Below, piece after piece: positions 34,414 through 43,274 of a DNA stretch of 64,000 bases (positions within the stretch are counted from its first letter, which is position 1; every line of letters begins with the position of its first letter). The DNA is taken from positions 3,782,001 through 3,846,000 of the forward strand of contig NZ_CP168493.1 of NCBI RefSeq assembly GCF_042945595.1, given 5' to 3'. The position numbers and the translations under genes are program-made. This DNA comes from Psychrobacillus sp042945595. Lineage in GTDB: Bacteria > Bacillota > Bacilli > Bacillales_A > Planococcaceae. Below the pieces are notes generated by a model. That model was given only the letters and a program-made list of their open reading frames with translations. It did not search any database and was not told where the DNA came from.

Positions 34414-34836
34414 ATGGAAACGAAACTTCAAGATATAATTCAAACAATCGTTCTAAATGCGCCAATTCAAAAAGTGTGGGAAAACGTATCTACTTCGGAA
34501 GGGATTGCAAACTGGTTCATGCCAAATGACTTTCAATTAGAAAACGGACATGAATTCCATATTCAATCACCTTTTGGTCCATCACCTTGCAAGGTTACAG
34601 AAGTAAATCCTCCAAATAAGCTTTCTTTTATATGGGATACAGATGGTTGGGTTGTTTCATTTATTTTGAAAGAAATTGGAGACAAAACGGAGTTTACACT
34701 TATTCACGGTGGGTGGAAACAACCGAATGACTTTATTACAAAAGCAAATGAAAAAAGCTCTATTATTCGAGATAATATGGCTCATGGTTGGGAAGGGATT
34801 GTTCAGGATCGTCTAAGAAAGGTTGTTGAAAGTTAA
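34414..34836 (+). CDS. SRPBCC (AHSA1-like) domain protein
   Basis: 140 aa from ATG 34414 (METKLQDIIQTIVLNAPIQK), GTAGGAATATCA upstream; the longer frame crosses the terminator. Activator-of-HSP90 C-terminal-like START fold (VWENVSTSEGIANWF, HEFHIQSPFGPSPCKV, NKLSFIWDTDGW). Translationally joined to arsR: its TAA is directly followed by the GTG of that gene. Such pairs are common in Firmicutes; the ligand is unknown. Confidence 0.85.
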   Translation: METKLQDIIQTIVLNAPIQKVWENVSTSEGIANWFMPNDFQLENGHEFHIQSPFGPSPCKVTEVNPPNKLSFIWDTDGWVVSFILKEIGDKTEFTLIHGGWKQPNDFITKANEKSSIIRDNMAHGWEGIVQDRLRKVVES

Positions 34837-35163
34837 GTGTCTTCTGCCGCACAGAAATATGATGTATTTCAAGCTATCGCCGATCCAACAAGAAGAGAGG
34901 TTCTAAAGCTTCTTTCGGAAAAAGAATTGCCTATTTCTGAGATTACTTCTCATTTTCCGATGAGTCGCACAGCAATAGCCAAGCATCTTCATGTTCTTTC
35001 AGAAGCAGAATTGGTGACAGGGCGTAAAGTTGGCAGGGAAAAAATATATCAGCTTCAGCCAGAGTCTTTTAAAGAGTTAAGTGAATGGTTATCTTATTAC
35101 GAACAGTTTTGGAATAACAAATTATCTCTTCTAAAATATGTAGTAGAGAACAATAATGAATGA
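34837..35163 (+). CDS. ArsR-family transcriptional regulator
   Basis: 108 aa from GTG 34837. Winged helix: FQAIADPTRREVLKLLSEKE, then recognition helix MSRTAIAKHLHVLSEAELV. No metal-binding ELCVCDL motif, so it belongs to the SdpR-like, non-metal group that is usually paired with SRPBCC genes. Probably represses its own operon through the palindrome at 34338. A full copy of the 310-bp repeat begins directly after its stop codon. Confidence 0.88.
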   Translation: MSSAAQKYDVFQAIADPTRREVLKLLSEKELPISEITSHFPMSRTAIAKHLHVLSEAELVTGRKVGREKIYQLQPESFKELSEWLSYYEQFWNNKLSLLKYVVENNNE

Positions 35164-35472
35164 GAAAAGTGCAAGCGCCCTTTAAGTGCATCTAGTCTTT
35201 TCTATTTCCAGAGTGCTTTGGACTAAACATCAACTACACTTTTACCGTTGGAATTTTTGTGGATCGTGTAGTGACCGCGTTACTTCACGATCCATTTTTT
35301 TGGTAATCTTGTGGCGGATGTTTTTCCATCGCCATCTTGGAATATGTAAAGACATGATGCATTTGGTTTGGATAATGAGAGATAAGATGCTGTCCTACTC
35401 TTTTAAAAGCGGACGAAGATGCAATTTCGTCCACTCAGCGCTTCTTTATTTATGGATTCTATCAATTTTTTT
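35163..35472 (+). repeat. ~310-bp structured repeat, copy 2
   Basis: Begins GAAAAGTGCAAGCGCCC at the arsR stop and ends near CTCAGCGCTTCTTTATT. Shares long blocks with the copies at 46183 and 46922. Central hairpin 35260-35294 (TGGATCGTG / CACGATCCA) followed by TTTTTTT. A second hairpin, AGCGGACGAA / TTTCGTCC, lies near 35410-35440. The rest of the gap to 35660 shows nothing I can name. The long plus-strand reading frame across it has no coding support. Confidence 0.85.
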
Positions 35473-35660
35473 AGGTTACACTTGCCCTATTGATAAACAA
35501 TGGAAAGTACTAGTTCATTATTTCTACGAAGCATATTGTCTTTCTTAATTGCACTGTTGATTGGAGCGCGTCCAAAGTAATCCTAAGACAATGTGAATAT
35601 ATAAATGTACATTTTAAGCAATAGTCCCAACCATGTTGGAGTATTGAATAGTTACAAAAT

Positions 35661-35694
35661 AGAAAAGACCGACATTTTGCAGTCGGTCTTTTCT
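35661..35694 (-). terminator. Bidirectional terminator after the Mur ligase gene
   Basis: AGAAAAGACCGAC / GTCGGTCTTTTCT perfect 13-bp stem, 8-nt loop, T-rich on both sides; immediately after the minus-strand stop. Confidence 0.85.
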
Positions 35695-35696
35695 AT

Positions 35697-37238
35697 TTAG
35701 GAGTTACCAGCTACTCGCTTTTCAAGTGGTTGGAATAGTTTCTTTTTATCCATATTAGGTCTGATTGTTTCCAATTGTTCTAAGGCAATTTTAGCGCCAA
35801 AGTCCATCCCTTGGCATCCAGCAAGTAATAGCAGATCACCTTCTGATACCTCCTGAAGACTATGTCCTATTGCTTCTGGTAATTCTTCATATAGATGAAC
35901 GTTTATTCCCGCTTTATCCATCACTTCTTTAAATACAGCAAGCTCTGCATCCGAAACTATATCCTTTTGCGTGACATGAGAGCGGCTAAGCGTTGCAATA
36001 ACTTCATGGATTCCAAGTCTAGGTGCCCATCTTGCAATAGCTTCTGCATTTTCTTTATTTACTGTAACTCCTCTATCACCGCGAATTGCATACACAAGAG
36101 AGACACGATTGAAATCCATTTTTTCTAATGTTCCCAGCGTGATATCTATATTTCCGCTATTAGCGAAATGATCATCAATAATCTTAAAATCATCCTCGAA
36201 AATTATTTCAAAACGACGTTCAACCCCAACAAATTCAAACAAACTTTTTTGAATAGTTGCAATTGGCACCTCACATAATAACCCAATAACAATACTAACC
36301 ATGGAATTATAAACAGAGTGAAATCCAGGTGTAGAAAGTTCAATTTGGAATTGTTGCTTTGGAATCACAAGGTCCGCTGTAACTAGATCCCGCGTAATAT
36401 CTACCATGAATTTTGCTCGACCCGTAGATAAATCCAAGTTTCTACAAATGACATCCGCCGATTGTTCTTCTACTCCAATAGTAATTACACTTGCTTTTGT
36501 TTTATTTACAAGAGAAGCAGAATATTCGTCGTCCAGATTTAATATAGCCACTTTGTCTGCTCCCGCATTTCGAATCAAGCTAGATTTATGTTCAAAATAA
36601 TTCTCAAATGACGAGTGCAAATCGATATGCTCACGACTTATATTATTCAGTGTAACGATATCAAAATCCACACACCCTACTCGATTTAACTCTAATGCGG
36701 ATGAAGAGACTTCCATCGTTGCATGTGTGACATCTGCATCAACCATTTGTGCATAAAAACGTTGCAAGTCTAGAGATTCTGGCGTCGTCAATTCAGACGG
36801 CTCAGCATAATCACCTATTTTCACAACTACCGTACCCATTAATCCAGTTTTCAGCCCATGGTTTTCTAGAATAGCATTTGTCATAAAAGAGGTTGATGTC
36901 TTTCCATTTGTAGCAGTAATACCAATGGTTTTAAGTTGTTGAGTTGGATGACCATAATATGCATCCGCAAGTGTCGCTAAAGCATTTCGCCCGCTCTCTA
37001 CTTTGTATTGAGGTACATCTAAACCTTCTATAAATTCCTCTACTACGAGTGCGGTTGCCCCTTTTTCTACTGCTTGTCCAGCAAACTGATGTCCATCAGC
37101 TTTAAATCCTCTTACACAAACAAACACTTGTCCTTTTTCAACTTTTCGTGAGTTATAGGCAAGCCCCGTTATATCTATTCGTTTTGGATGAATGACTTCT
37201 TTAACGTTTACATGTTCCATTAACTTTGTTAGTTCCAT
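35697..37238 (-). CDS. Divergent MurE-like Mur ligase
   Basis: 513 aa from ATG 37238 (AGGTGG upstream). Three Mur ligase domains: N-terminal UDP-binding (AYNSRKVEKGQVFVCVRGFK), central ATPase (ITATNGKTSTSFM, the carbamylated-Lys region EHKSSLIRN), C-terminal ligase domain with AIRGDRGVTVNKENA. The DNPR/DDNP motif that fixes the third amino acid in true MurE is replaced by ATLSRSHV. It stands alone, away from any mur/dcw cluster. So it is probably a paralogue with another substrate; the main murE should lie elsewhere. Confidence 0.8.
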   Translation of the reverse strand: MELTKLMEHVNVKEVIHPKRIDITGLAYNSRKVEKGQVFVCVRGFKADGHQFAGQAVEKGATALVVEEFIEGLDVPQYKVESGRNALATLADAYYGHPTQQLKTIGITATNGKTSTSFMTNAILENHGLKTGLMGTVVVKIGDYAEPSELTTPESLDLQRFYAQMVDADVTHATMEVSSSALELNRVGCVDFDIVTLNNISREHIDLHSSFENYFEHKSSLIRNAGADKVAILNLDDEYSASLVNKTKASVITIGVEEQSADVICRNLDLSTGRAKFMVDITRDLVTADLVIPKQQFQIELSTPGFHSVYNSMVSIVIGLLCEVPIATIQKSLFEFVGVERRFEIIFEDDFKIIDDHFANSGNIDITLGTLEKMDFNRVSLVYAIRGDRGVTVNKENAEAIARWAPRLGIHEVIATLSRSHVTQKDIVSDAELAVFKEVMDKAGINVHLYEELPEAIGHSLQEVSEGDLLLLAGCQGMDFGAKIALEQLETIRPNMDKKKLFQPLEKRVAGNS

Positions 37239-37455
37239 TAAAATGGCCACCTTTTCACATGATCAAATTAGCCTCGACGTATTTTTATCCCGTTCATGGA
37301 TAAAGTATTTGCGCTATCCTGGTGAGACCTTAACGTTAAGCTACAGGGGTTTAAATTCCTGCTGCTTAAAGTTACATGTTATATTACAGTTTACCCCAAT
37401 TAGCACAAGAAAAAAACTGAAAGGAGAATAATAAAAGGAGAAGGCTTCCCTCCTC

Positions 37456-37749
37456 CTATATTGCTTCGTTATAGTGTTCTTTGCAAAATGTAAGTACTTC
37501 TATTTCTTCTTCATCTTCTAGACCAAAATCTAATACTTTACCATTGCTTCGGTATAAAATATGGTGCTGTACAATTCGCTCGTTAGCATCTTCAACAGCT
37601 AAAATGACTCGTAAATCTAAAGATTCACCGTCACCGTATAATTCATCCTCTTCAGGCACTTCAATACCTAATAGAAATTCATAACGATCTCCTGCTATAA
37701 TACCCGTTGGATCTTTTATTTTTCTCACTTCATAGGATGTTATTTTCAA
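37456..37749 (-). CDS. DUF6509 family protein
   Basis: 97 aa, acidic. TTG at 37749 (LKITSYEVRKIKDPTGIIAG) lies 6 nt after GGAGGTG; a more upstream ATG would put that site inside the gene. Conserved core RYEFLLGIEVPEEDELYGDG and DFGLEDEEEIEVLTFCKEHY. Function unknown. A GGAG-rich hairpin overlapping the stop may end it. The 217-bp gap before it (to the Mur ligase start) holds paired segments discussed in the findings. Confidence 0.75.
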   Translation of the reverse strand: MKITSYEVRKIKDPTGIIAGDRYEFLLGIEVPEEDELYGDGESLDLRVILAVEDANERIVQHHILYRSNGKVLDFGLEDEEEIEVLTFCKEHYNEAI

Positions 37750-37858
37750 ATATTCCACCTCCATTTACTTATATTATCACTTTCTTGACAGAAAATAATC
37801 CAATTTCTAATTTGTTGTTATAATGAAAATAATACATTATCTAAAGGGGAGCAAAAAA

Positions 37859-38041
37859 ATGAAACTGAGTGCCGAAAGATTGATATACATTGTGGTCCCG
37901 CTTTACCTGTTATTATTAGTATTTGGAAAAGGATTAAATACTATCCTCTACTCTGTAATATCCTTTATTCTCGGAATTACAATGCTATATCTTGCATTTA
38001 AACTTTTACGAAAACAAAAGAATGAACGGAAAACACCATGA
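37859..38041 (+). CDS. Small two-helix membrane protein
   Basis: 60 aa from ATG 37859 (MKLSAERLIYIVVPLYLLLL), with AAGGGGAG 7 nt upstream. Two hydrophobic stretches (about 8-25, 28-47) and a basic tail (KLLRKQKNERK). Unknown family. The following 360 bp to the RsbR paralogue is AT-rich and shows no gene or hairpin that I can support. Confidence 0.6.
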   Translation: MKLSAERLIYIVVPLYLLLLVFGKGLNTILYSVISFILGITMLYLAFKLLRKQKNERKTP

Positions 38042-38401
38042 GAATCATGCGCTGTAAGTAGGAGAATCACATTAATTTATCCTCTATTTCATTCGTCAAT
38101 ATATAAGTGTTGATCATAACCCATGACATCATATTTAAAAGTAAATTCCTCTTCTTTCTGAATCTATAATCGTTATCCATAGTAGTCTAACATTAATACA
38201 ACATTCCTACGATATCCAGTTTAACATGAAAAAATGGCAAATTATTAAATAGATTACTCGTCTTCAATGCATTTCACCTGACATTTTTTTGCATTTACTT
38301 CTATCAATTTTGTCTCATTTTAACAATAATCATACTAGAATAATAACTTTTAATAAACTACAATAGGTTTATGAGAAGCAACTGTGGAGGGGTTAGAGGT
38401 T

Positions 38402-39238
38402 ATGAGTCAGCTGACAAAAAATCTACATGACTTTATTATTGAAAACAAATCAAATATAACAGATGAATGGCTTTCTAAACAATTTTTGGAAGACCCTACT
38501 TATATCTCTTCGGCTTCGGAGGTATATTTAAGAAAAGAAAACAGTGCTTTAATAGAAGCGATTGCCTCTATATACGTTCAAGACCCCGAGGAATACCGAA
38601 ATTACATTGATAATCGAGCTGCTAGTGTTGCTAAAAAGAGAGCAGCTGAAGCTTTCCCTCTCTATGAAAGTATTCGTTCGTTTCGTAGAGTACGCAAAGT
38701 ATTGTGGAAATATGTACAAATTTTTATGGACCAAACAGACTCGGTCACTTCTCAAGATGTCAGCGCTTGGTCAGATAGCATGAATACAGCATTTGACTAC
38801 ATTATTGAAAGTTTCGCTAAGCATCATCACGATCATACACAACAAATACTGACGAGTCAGCAAGCACTGATCACAGAACTTAGTAGCCCTGTAATCCCTA
38901 TAAAAGATGGGATAGGTGTATTACCACTTGTCGGCAATATTGACTTCCAACGTGCAAAATTAATATTGGAATCCACTTTAGAACAATGTTCGGAAAAAAA
39001 ACTCACTAAAATATTCATAGATTTATCTGCTGTTCCTATCCTAGATACAATAGTGGCGCAACAACTGTACCAATTATTAGCTGCATTAAAGTTAATAGGA
39101 GTAGAACCTATTTTTTCAGGAATCCGCCCAGAATTAGCACAAATTTCCCTCTCTCTTGGTATAAGTTTTTCGGATACAAAAACATATTCTTCCCTATCCC
39201 GCGCGTTAGAAGTGCATACAAATTTATATGCTCAATAA
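38402..39238 (+). CDS. RsbR-paralogue stressosome protein
   Basis: 278 aa from ATG 38402 (MSQLTKNLHDFIIENKSNIT). N-terminal non-haem globin-like sensor (about 1-140), then a STAS domain (about 155-270) with SSPVIPIKDGIGVLPLVGNI, IFIDLSAVPILDTIVAQQL and FSGIRPELAQISLSLGI. The residue for the first RsbT phosphorylation site is Ser rather than Thr (SSPVIP against STPVIP in RsbRA); the second (DT in VPILDT) is kept. Resembles RsbRB/RsbRD-type co-antagonists. No rsbS/rsbT here. Confidence 0.88.
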   Translation: MSQLTKNLHDFIIENKSNITDEWLSKQFLEDPTYISSASEVYLRKENSALIEAIASIYVQDPEEYRNYIDNRAASVAKKRAAEAFPLYESIRSFRRVRKVLWKYVQIFMDQTDSVTSQDVSAWSDSMNTAFDYIIESFAKHHHDHTQQILTSQQALITELSSPVIPIKDGIGVLPLVGNIDFQRAKLILESTLEQCSEKKLTKIFIDLSAVPILDTIVAQQLYQLLAALKLIGVEPIFSGIRPELAQISLSLGISFSDTKTYSSLSRALEVHTNLYAQ

Positions 39239-39240
39239 TA

Positions 39241-39284
39241 AAAGAGACAGAAGAACTCTCACACGAAAGTTTTCTGTCGCTTTT
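39241..39284 (+). terminator. Terminator after the RsbR paralogue
   Basis: AAAGAGACAGAA / TTTTCTGTCGCTTT with T-rich tail TTATTATATT; convergent with the VOC gene, so probably shared by both strands. Confidence 0.75.
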
Positions 39285-39285
39285 A

Positions 39286-39939
39286 TTATATTATTTCAGC
39301 TTTTCCTTCATTCGAAACAACAATTCTCTTTCCATCTGTAAGTTCTATCTCCAATGGAGAGATCTTACTCATTCTTTTTGAAAAATACCATCTTCGTTTA
39401 GGAGGAACCAATAAAATAAACGTATCTTTACTTCCTAAGAAGTTCAGTTCATTCGGTTCGATATCCACATGACCTAAGATAGGAATGCCAATATTTTGGA
39501 GTTGTTCCCCTACTTCTTCTACAAAAGGAGTGGTAATGCTTACCTCACTTAAATTTAACAGTGACTCCACACTAAAATCACTCCATTTATCCACATTACG
39601 TCTAGCAATGAATTCAATCACATTTCCGACCGGGTCCTCAAAGTAAAAGGCATCTGCTTCGAAACGTGAATAATAAATTTCATCCACCGCGTCTTCTCTG
39701 TTTAATGTCGCTTTTTCTAATGCCCAGTGTTTAGCAAGCTTAAACTGATTTCCGGGAATATTAATCGCAAAATGATAAGATGCAGGTTTTTCTGATGCTC
39801 GAAAGGTAAGTGTCGATTTTCCAATGGATGCAGTGAAATGCTCATTACTAGCTTCTAAAATACTTAATCCTAGCACATTACCATAAAACCCCTTTAATTG
39901 CTTTAGCTTATTCGTATAAAATATTACTGAATTGAACAT
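39286..39939 (-). CDS. VOC (glyoxalase/ring-cleavage dioxygenase) superfamily protein
   Basis: 217 aa, two VOC modules. N-terminal half FYTNKLKQLKGFYGNVLGLS...YFEDPVGNVIEFIARR has metal-like ligands (His in SYHFAIN, Glu in VIEF). The second half is degenerate (VSITTPFVEEVGEQLQNIGI). RBS GGTGAGAAA. Specific substrate not deducible. Downstream of the ASCH gene by 12 nt, so probably co-transcribed. Confidence 0.8.
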   Translation of the reverse strand: MFNSVIFYTNKLKQLKGFYGNVLGLSILEASNEHFTASIGKSTLTFRASEKPASYHFAINIPGNQFKLAKHWALEKATLNREDAVDEIYYSRFEADAFYFEDPVGNVIEFIARRNVDKWSDFSVESLLNLSEVSITTPFVEEVGEQLQNIGIPILGHVDIEPNELNFLGSKDTFILLVPPKRRWYFSKRMSKISPLEIELTDGKRIVVSNEGKAEII

Positions 39940-39951
39940 TTTCTCACCCCG

Positions 39952-40395
39952 TTATTTGACATCAATTAATTCAAATCGTTCACACACAAGTAGCATATCC
40001 TCTGAAAACTCTAAATCTACTTCTCTTAATGCTTCAGTAAAAAACTGTACATGCACTTTTTTCCAGTAATCGTATGACCGATCCCCTTCTCCTTCAGCGT
40101 ATGCAAATGCTTCTGATATTTTGTTCATCGGTGTAATCGTCACTTCAGAGGTTCGAATAATACAAACAGGCTCGTCATTGCTATTTAACACAATACTGTA
40201 GTCATCCACTTTTGGAAGAGGTTCCTTTTCTAATTCGTAAAAGATACGCCCAGAGCAAGTAGCGGTTTTCACTTTATCCACGACTAGTTGGGCTAATACA
40301 TCTGGACTTCCCCCAAATTGCCATGCACTAAATGAAGTCGGCATTTCTTTGTCCTTATAAAATACATCCCAATAATTTTGTGCTTGGACATTCAT
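39952..40395 (-). CDS. ASCH domain protein
   Basis: 147 aa from ATG 40395 (MNVQAQNYWDVFYKDKEMPT), GAGGTG 6 nt upstream; the longer frame has no binding site. ASCH core VDKVKTATCSGRIFYELEKE with conserved K and R, EGEGDRSYDYWKKVH near the end. ASCH proteins bind RNA or modified nucleosides; some hydrolyse N4-acetylcytidine. Exact role unknown. Confidence 0.85.
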   Translation of the reverse strand: MNVQAQNYWDVFYKDKEMPTSFSAWQFGGSPDVLAQLVVDKVKTATCSGRIFYELEKEPLPKVDDYSIVLNSNDEPVCIIRTSEVTITPMNKISEAFAYAEGEGDRSYDYWKKVHVQFFTEALREVDLEFSEDMLLVCERFELIDVK

Positions 40396-40538
40396 TTCTG
40401 ACACCTCAATTCTTTGGTCATGTTTATTTACAGTATAGGGAAGACTTACAGTAATTACTATGGGCAAAAAGAGCAACAGTTTAAAATGAATGTTGGCTTC
40501 TTTTTATGGTAATATTTTTTATTAAGGAGTGATTTCAT

Positions 40539-41714
40539 ATGACAAACAAACTTTATTATGAAAATCCGTACATACAAAAGTTTTCCGCAAAAATTCTAAA
40601 ACAAGAGCAGGATTATGTGGTTCTTTCAGAAACTGCTTTTTACCCTACTGGCGGCGGACAACCACATGATATTGGTACATTAAATGGCACTACAGTAAAG
40701 AATGTAGAAATAATAGCAGGTGAAATTAGACATTACCTAACGACAAGTCTTCCAGCTAATACGGAGTATGTAGAGGGGGCTATTGATTGGAAAAGACGGT
40801 TTGACCATATGCAGCAACATGCCGGTCAACATATTTTGTCAGCTGCTTTTGATAACCTATTTGGATTTAAAACGGTTAGCTTTCATTTAGGAAAAAACAG
40901 CTCCACAATTGATTTGGATTTAAATGAGATTTCTGCACATCAGTTAGCAGAAGTAGAAGCACTGGCAAATGAAATAATTCTAGAAAACCATCCGATCGAG
41001 ACAAAGTGGATAACAGAAGAAGAACTTGCTCAATACAAGCTTCGCAAACCTACTAAAGTGAAGGAAGATATACGACTTGTCATAATACCTGACTTTGATT
41101 ATAACGCCTGTGGTGGAACACATCCAAAAGCAACGGGCCAAGTTGGACTTATTAAAATTTTGCAGATGGAGAAACAAAAGCAAAATATTCGAGTGGAATT
41201 TGTTTGTGGAGCAAGAGTTATTACTCATCTGCAACGTAAACATACTATTATTACTAATTTAATAAGTAGTTTAAGTTCCCCTGAAGAAAAACTAGAGGAT
41301 GCTGTGCACACTTTACTGATTAACGTCAAAATGCAAGAAAAACAAATATCGAACTTAAACGAGCTACTTTTACAATATGAAGCAAATGAACTTATTAGAA
41401 ATACGAAAGGAACAATCCTGACGGCCAATTTTCAAAATCGTACTATTCAGGAACTGCAAAAACTCGCAAAGCTAATTACGACAGAATCGATCGTAACGGT
41501 TTGTATTTTAGTATCTCAAAATGACGATCGCATACAAATAGTTGCCGCTAGGGGAAGTTCTGTAAATCAAAATATGAAAGAACTGATAGAAAAAGTCCTT
41601 CCACTTATTAACGGAAAAGGTGGTGGGAACAACACGATTGCACAAGGTGGCGGAGAAAATAGGATATCAACTGAGCAATTATTACAAAAATCACTAGAAT
41701 ATATTACCGCATAA
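40539..41714 (+). CDS. Alanyl-tRNA editing protein (AlaX-L type)
   Basis: Trans-editing enzyme that removes Ser or Gly from mischarged tRNA-Ala. 391 aa: threonyl/alanyl editing domain with zinc ligands HAGQHILSAAF and CGGTHPKATGQVG, TAFYPTGGGQPHD before them, and a C-terminal DHHA1 domain (VAARGSSVNQNMKELI, GKGGGNNTIAQGGG). No aminoacylation domain, so it is free-standing. RBS AAGGAG. Confidence 0.92.
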   Translation: MTNKLYYENPYIQKFSAKILKQEQDYVVLSETAFYPTGGGQPHDIGTLNGTTVKNVEIIAGEIRHYLTTSLPANTEYVEGAIDWKRRFDHMQQHAGQHILSAAFDNLFGFKTVSFHLGKNSSTIDLDLNEISAHQLAEVEALANEIILENHPIETKWITEEELAQYKLRKPTKVKEDIRLVIIPDFDYNACGGTHPKATGQVGLIKILQMEKQKQNIRVEFVCGARVITHLQRKHTIITNLISSLSSPEEKLEDAVHTLLINVKMQEKQISNLNELLLQYEANELIRNTKGTILTANFQNRTIQELQKLAKLITTESIVTVCILVSQNDDRIQIVAARGSSVNQNMKELIEKVLPLINGKGGGNNTIAQGGGENRISTEQLLQKSLEYITA

Positions 41715-41780
41715 CCACCGTTCCATAATAATCCTCCTCACATATACTAGGTTGAATATATAGTGAAAGGAGGATTGTTT

Positions 41781-42383
41781 ATGAACAACCAATTTCCATA
41801 TTTTCAAAATCAGCCAGGAGCAGGACAACAAGGTCCTCCATCTGGAAATCAATACTTTCCAGGAAATATGATGCCAACACAAGGGCAAGGCCAAGGACAA
41901 TACCCCAACCAATATCCTGGGCAATATCCTAGCCAATATCCGGGGCAATATCCCGGACAATATCCTAGCCAATTCCCGGGGCAATATCCCGGACAAATGC
42001 CAGGGCAAATGCCAGGGCAAATGCCAGGACAAATTCCTGGGCAAATGCCGGGACAACAGCAGTGGCCGCATGGATATGATCATTCAGCTCCCCCTAGTTT
42101 TCCACCACTTGATCCGCCTGAAGCACAAGGAGGAGCACCAACTAGTCCTCCGCCTTCTTTCGTTCCACAGAAACAAAATGCTGGAGTGTATGCGGTAGAT
42201 CCAGGTTCTATACGCGGCTGTTTACACCGCAATACTTATATATGGCTGACAAATGGCAGTGCTTTTTGGCTTTATCCAACCTTCGTTGGTAGAAACTCCA
42301 TTTCTGGATTCAGATGGAATGGCCGTATGTGGACCTATTATGGAACAGATTTAAATAGAATCTCTTCTTTTCAGTGTTACTAA
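41781..42383 (+). CDS. Pro/Gln/Gly tetrapeptide-repeat protein
   Basis: 200 aa from ATG 41781, AAAGGAGG 7 nt upstream. Residues about 34-95 are tandem tetrapeptides, QYPG/QYPS then QMPG (12-bp DNA repeats, 41898-42055). The C-terminal ~65 residues (GVYAVDPGSIRGCLHRNTYI, FVGRNSISGFRWNGRMWTYY) form a compact aromatic domain with two Cys, which I recall as conserved among Bacillales proteins probably linked to the spore surface. No signal peptide. Function is inference. Confidence 0.7.
   Translation: MNNQFPYFQNQPGAGQQGPPSGNQYFPGNMMPTQGQGQGQYPNQYPGQYPSQYPGQYPGQYPSQFPGQYPGQMPGQMPGQMPGQIPGQMPGQQQWPHGYDHSAPPSFPPLDPPEAQGGAPTSPPPSFVPQKQNAGVYAVDPGSIRGCLHRNTYIWLTNGSAFWLYPTFVGRNSISGFRWNGRMWTYYGTDLNRISSFQCY
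41898..42055 (+). repeat. 12-bp tandem repeats encoding QYPG/QMPG
   Basis: About 13 copies of CAATATCC(T/C)GGG-like then CAAATGCCAGGG-like units, in frame; copy number may vary between strains. Confidence 0.85.
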
Positions 42384-42391
42384 TAACAATT

Positions 42392-42423
42392 GCGTACTAG
42401 TTTAATTAGTACGCATTTTTTTA
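42392..42423 (+). terminator. Terminator after the tetrapeptide-repeat gene
   Basis: GCGTACTA / TTAGTACGC followed by ATTTTTTT; T-rich only on the plus strand side, but also positioned to serve the convergent gene at 42421. Confidence 0.85.
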
Positions 42424-42699
42424 TGGGCGATTTCGATAAGCACGAAGAGAAGTCTTTAACGAAGCGTATGAACCAATCGCAGCCCCGCTATAAAAAAAAC
42501 CCATAAAAATACCTCCTGCTAAATTATGGGGATGACTAATAAATATAGAAATTAGTAAACCAATTATTGTAGCAATCGTAGATACATATTGTGGTTGGAT
42601 GGGCAATAGTTTCTTCATAATTTCTGTAATCAACATTACAACTGGCACTGCCCATAATGAATCCCATACATTCGTATGGATAACAGGAAACTCTGTCAT
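42421..42699 (-). CDS. Small holin-like membrane protein
   Basis: 92 aa from ATG 42699 (MTEFPVIHTNVWDSLWAVPV), AAAGGAGC upstream. Three hydrophobic stretches (about 12-30, 37-53, 58-76), and a basic tail (SLRAYRNRP). Resembles holin-family proteins in layout, but no lysin gene lies nearby, so the role is uncertain. Confidence 0.6.
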   Translation of the reverse strand: MTEFPVIHTNVWDSLWAVPVVMLITEIMKKLLPIQPQYVSTIATIIGLLISIFISHPHNLAGGIFMGFFYSGAAIGSYASLKTSLRAYRNRP

Positions 42700-42859
42700 T
42701 ATTTCTGCTCCTTTAAAAACTTTATTTTTGTACATAGTTTGTGTAAGAATCTAAGATTCATACACAAAAGAAATATGCCCGACTTTACAAACTCCATATT
42801 GAGAAGTAAAATAGTTTAGCTAGGTAAATATTATAAAAATCAAAGGAGCTACCCATACT

Positions 42860-43255
42860 ATGAATCCACTTTTCCACGAACTTTTTCAGAAGACACGTTT
42901 TTTAACAAATGAGATAAATCAATGTCTAAAAAAACACGATTTATACGCTTCGCAATGGACTGTAATGTACTGTATTCAAAAACATGAAAAAATGTCTTTA
43001 ACTCAGATATGGAAATACTTAAATGTAGAAGCTCCTACGATTACTCGTACAGTTTATCGCTTAGTAGAGCTTGGATGGGTAGATATTTATCCTGGTAAAG
43101 ATCGTCGAGAGAAAATCGTCCAATTATCCGAAAAAGCAATACAAGAATTCCCGCAAATAATAGCTTCTATTCAAGAATTTGAAGAAAGAATGGTCGCAAA
43201 TCTTACAAAAGAAGAGGAGACTCTTTTGATCGGTTTTTTACAAAAAATTAAATAA
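42860..43255 (+). CDS. MarR-family regulator
   Basis: 131 aa, winged helix: WTVMYCIQKHEKMSLTQIWK, recognition helix VEAPTITRTVYRLVELGWVD, wing PGKDRREKIVQLSEK. Lies 19 nt before an MFS gene on the same strand, like ywoH-ywoG of B. subtilis, and probably controls it. AAAGGAGC upstream. Confidence 0.88.
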   Translation: MNPLFHELFQKTRFLTNEINQCLKKHDLYASQWTVMYCIQKHEKMSLTQIWKYLNVEAPTITRTVYRLVELGWVDIYPGKDRREKIVQLSEKAIQEFPQIIASIQEFEERMVANLTKEEETLLIGFLQKIK

Positions 43256-43274
43256 ATCAGGTGGCTTAGACATT

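Noticed and set aside
35186..35548. 120-codon plus-strand ORF in repeat copy 2
   Set aside because: Other copies of the same repeat carry stops or indels in this frame; composition is not protein-like.
41898..42055. Regular 12-bp repeats as a CRISPR array
   Set aside because: Units are contiguous and in frame without spacers; a coding repeat.
41694..42083. 129-codon minus-strand ORF rich in Leu/Pro/Arg
   Set aside because: Mirror image of the 12-bp tandem repeats of the plus-strand gene.
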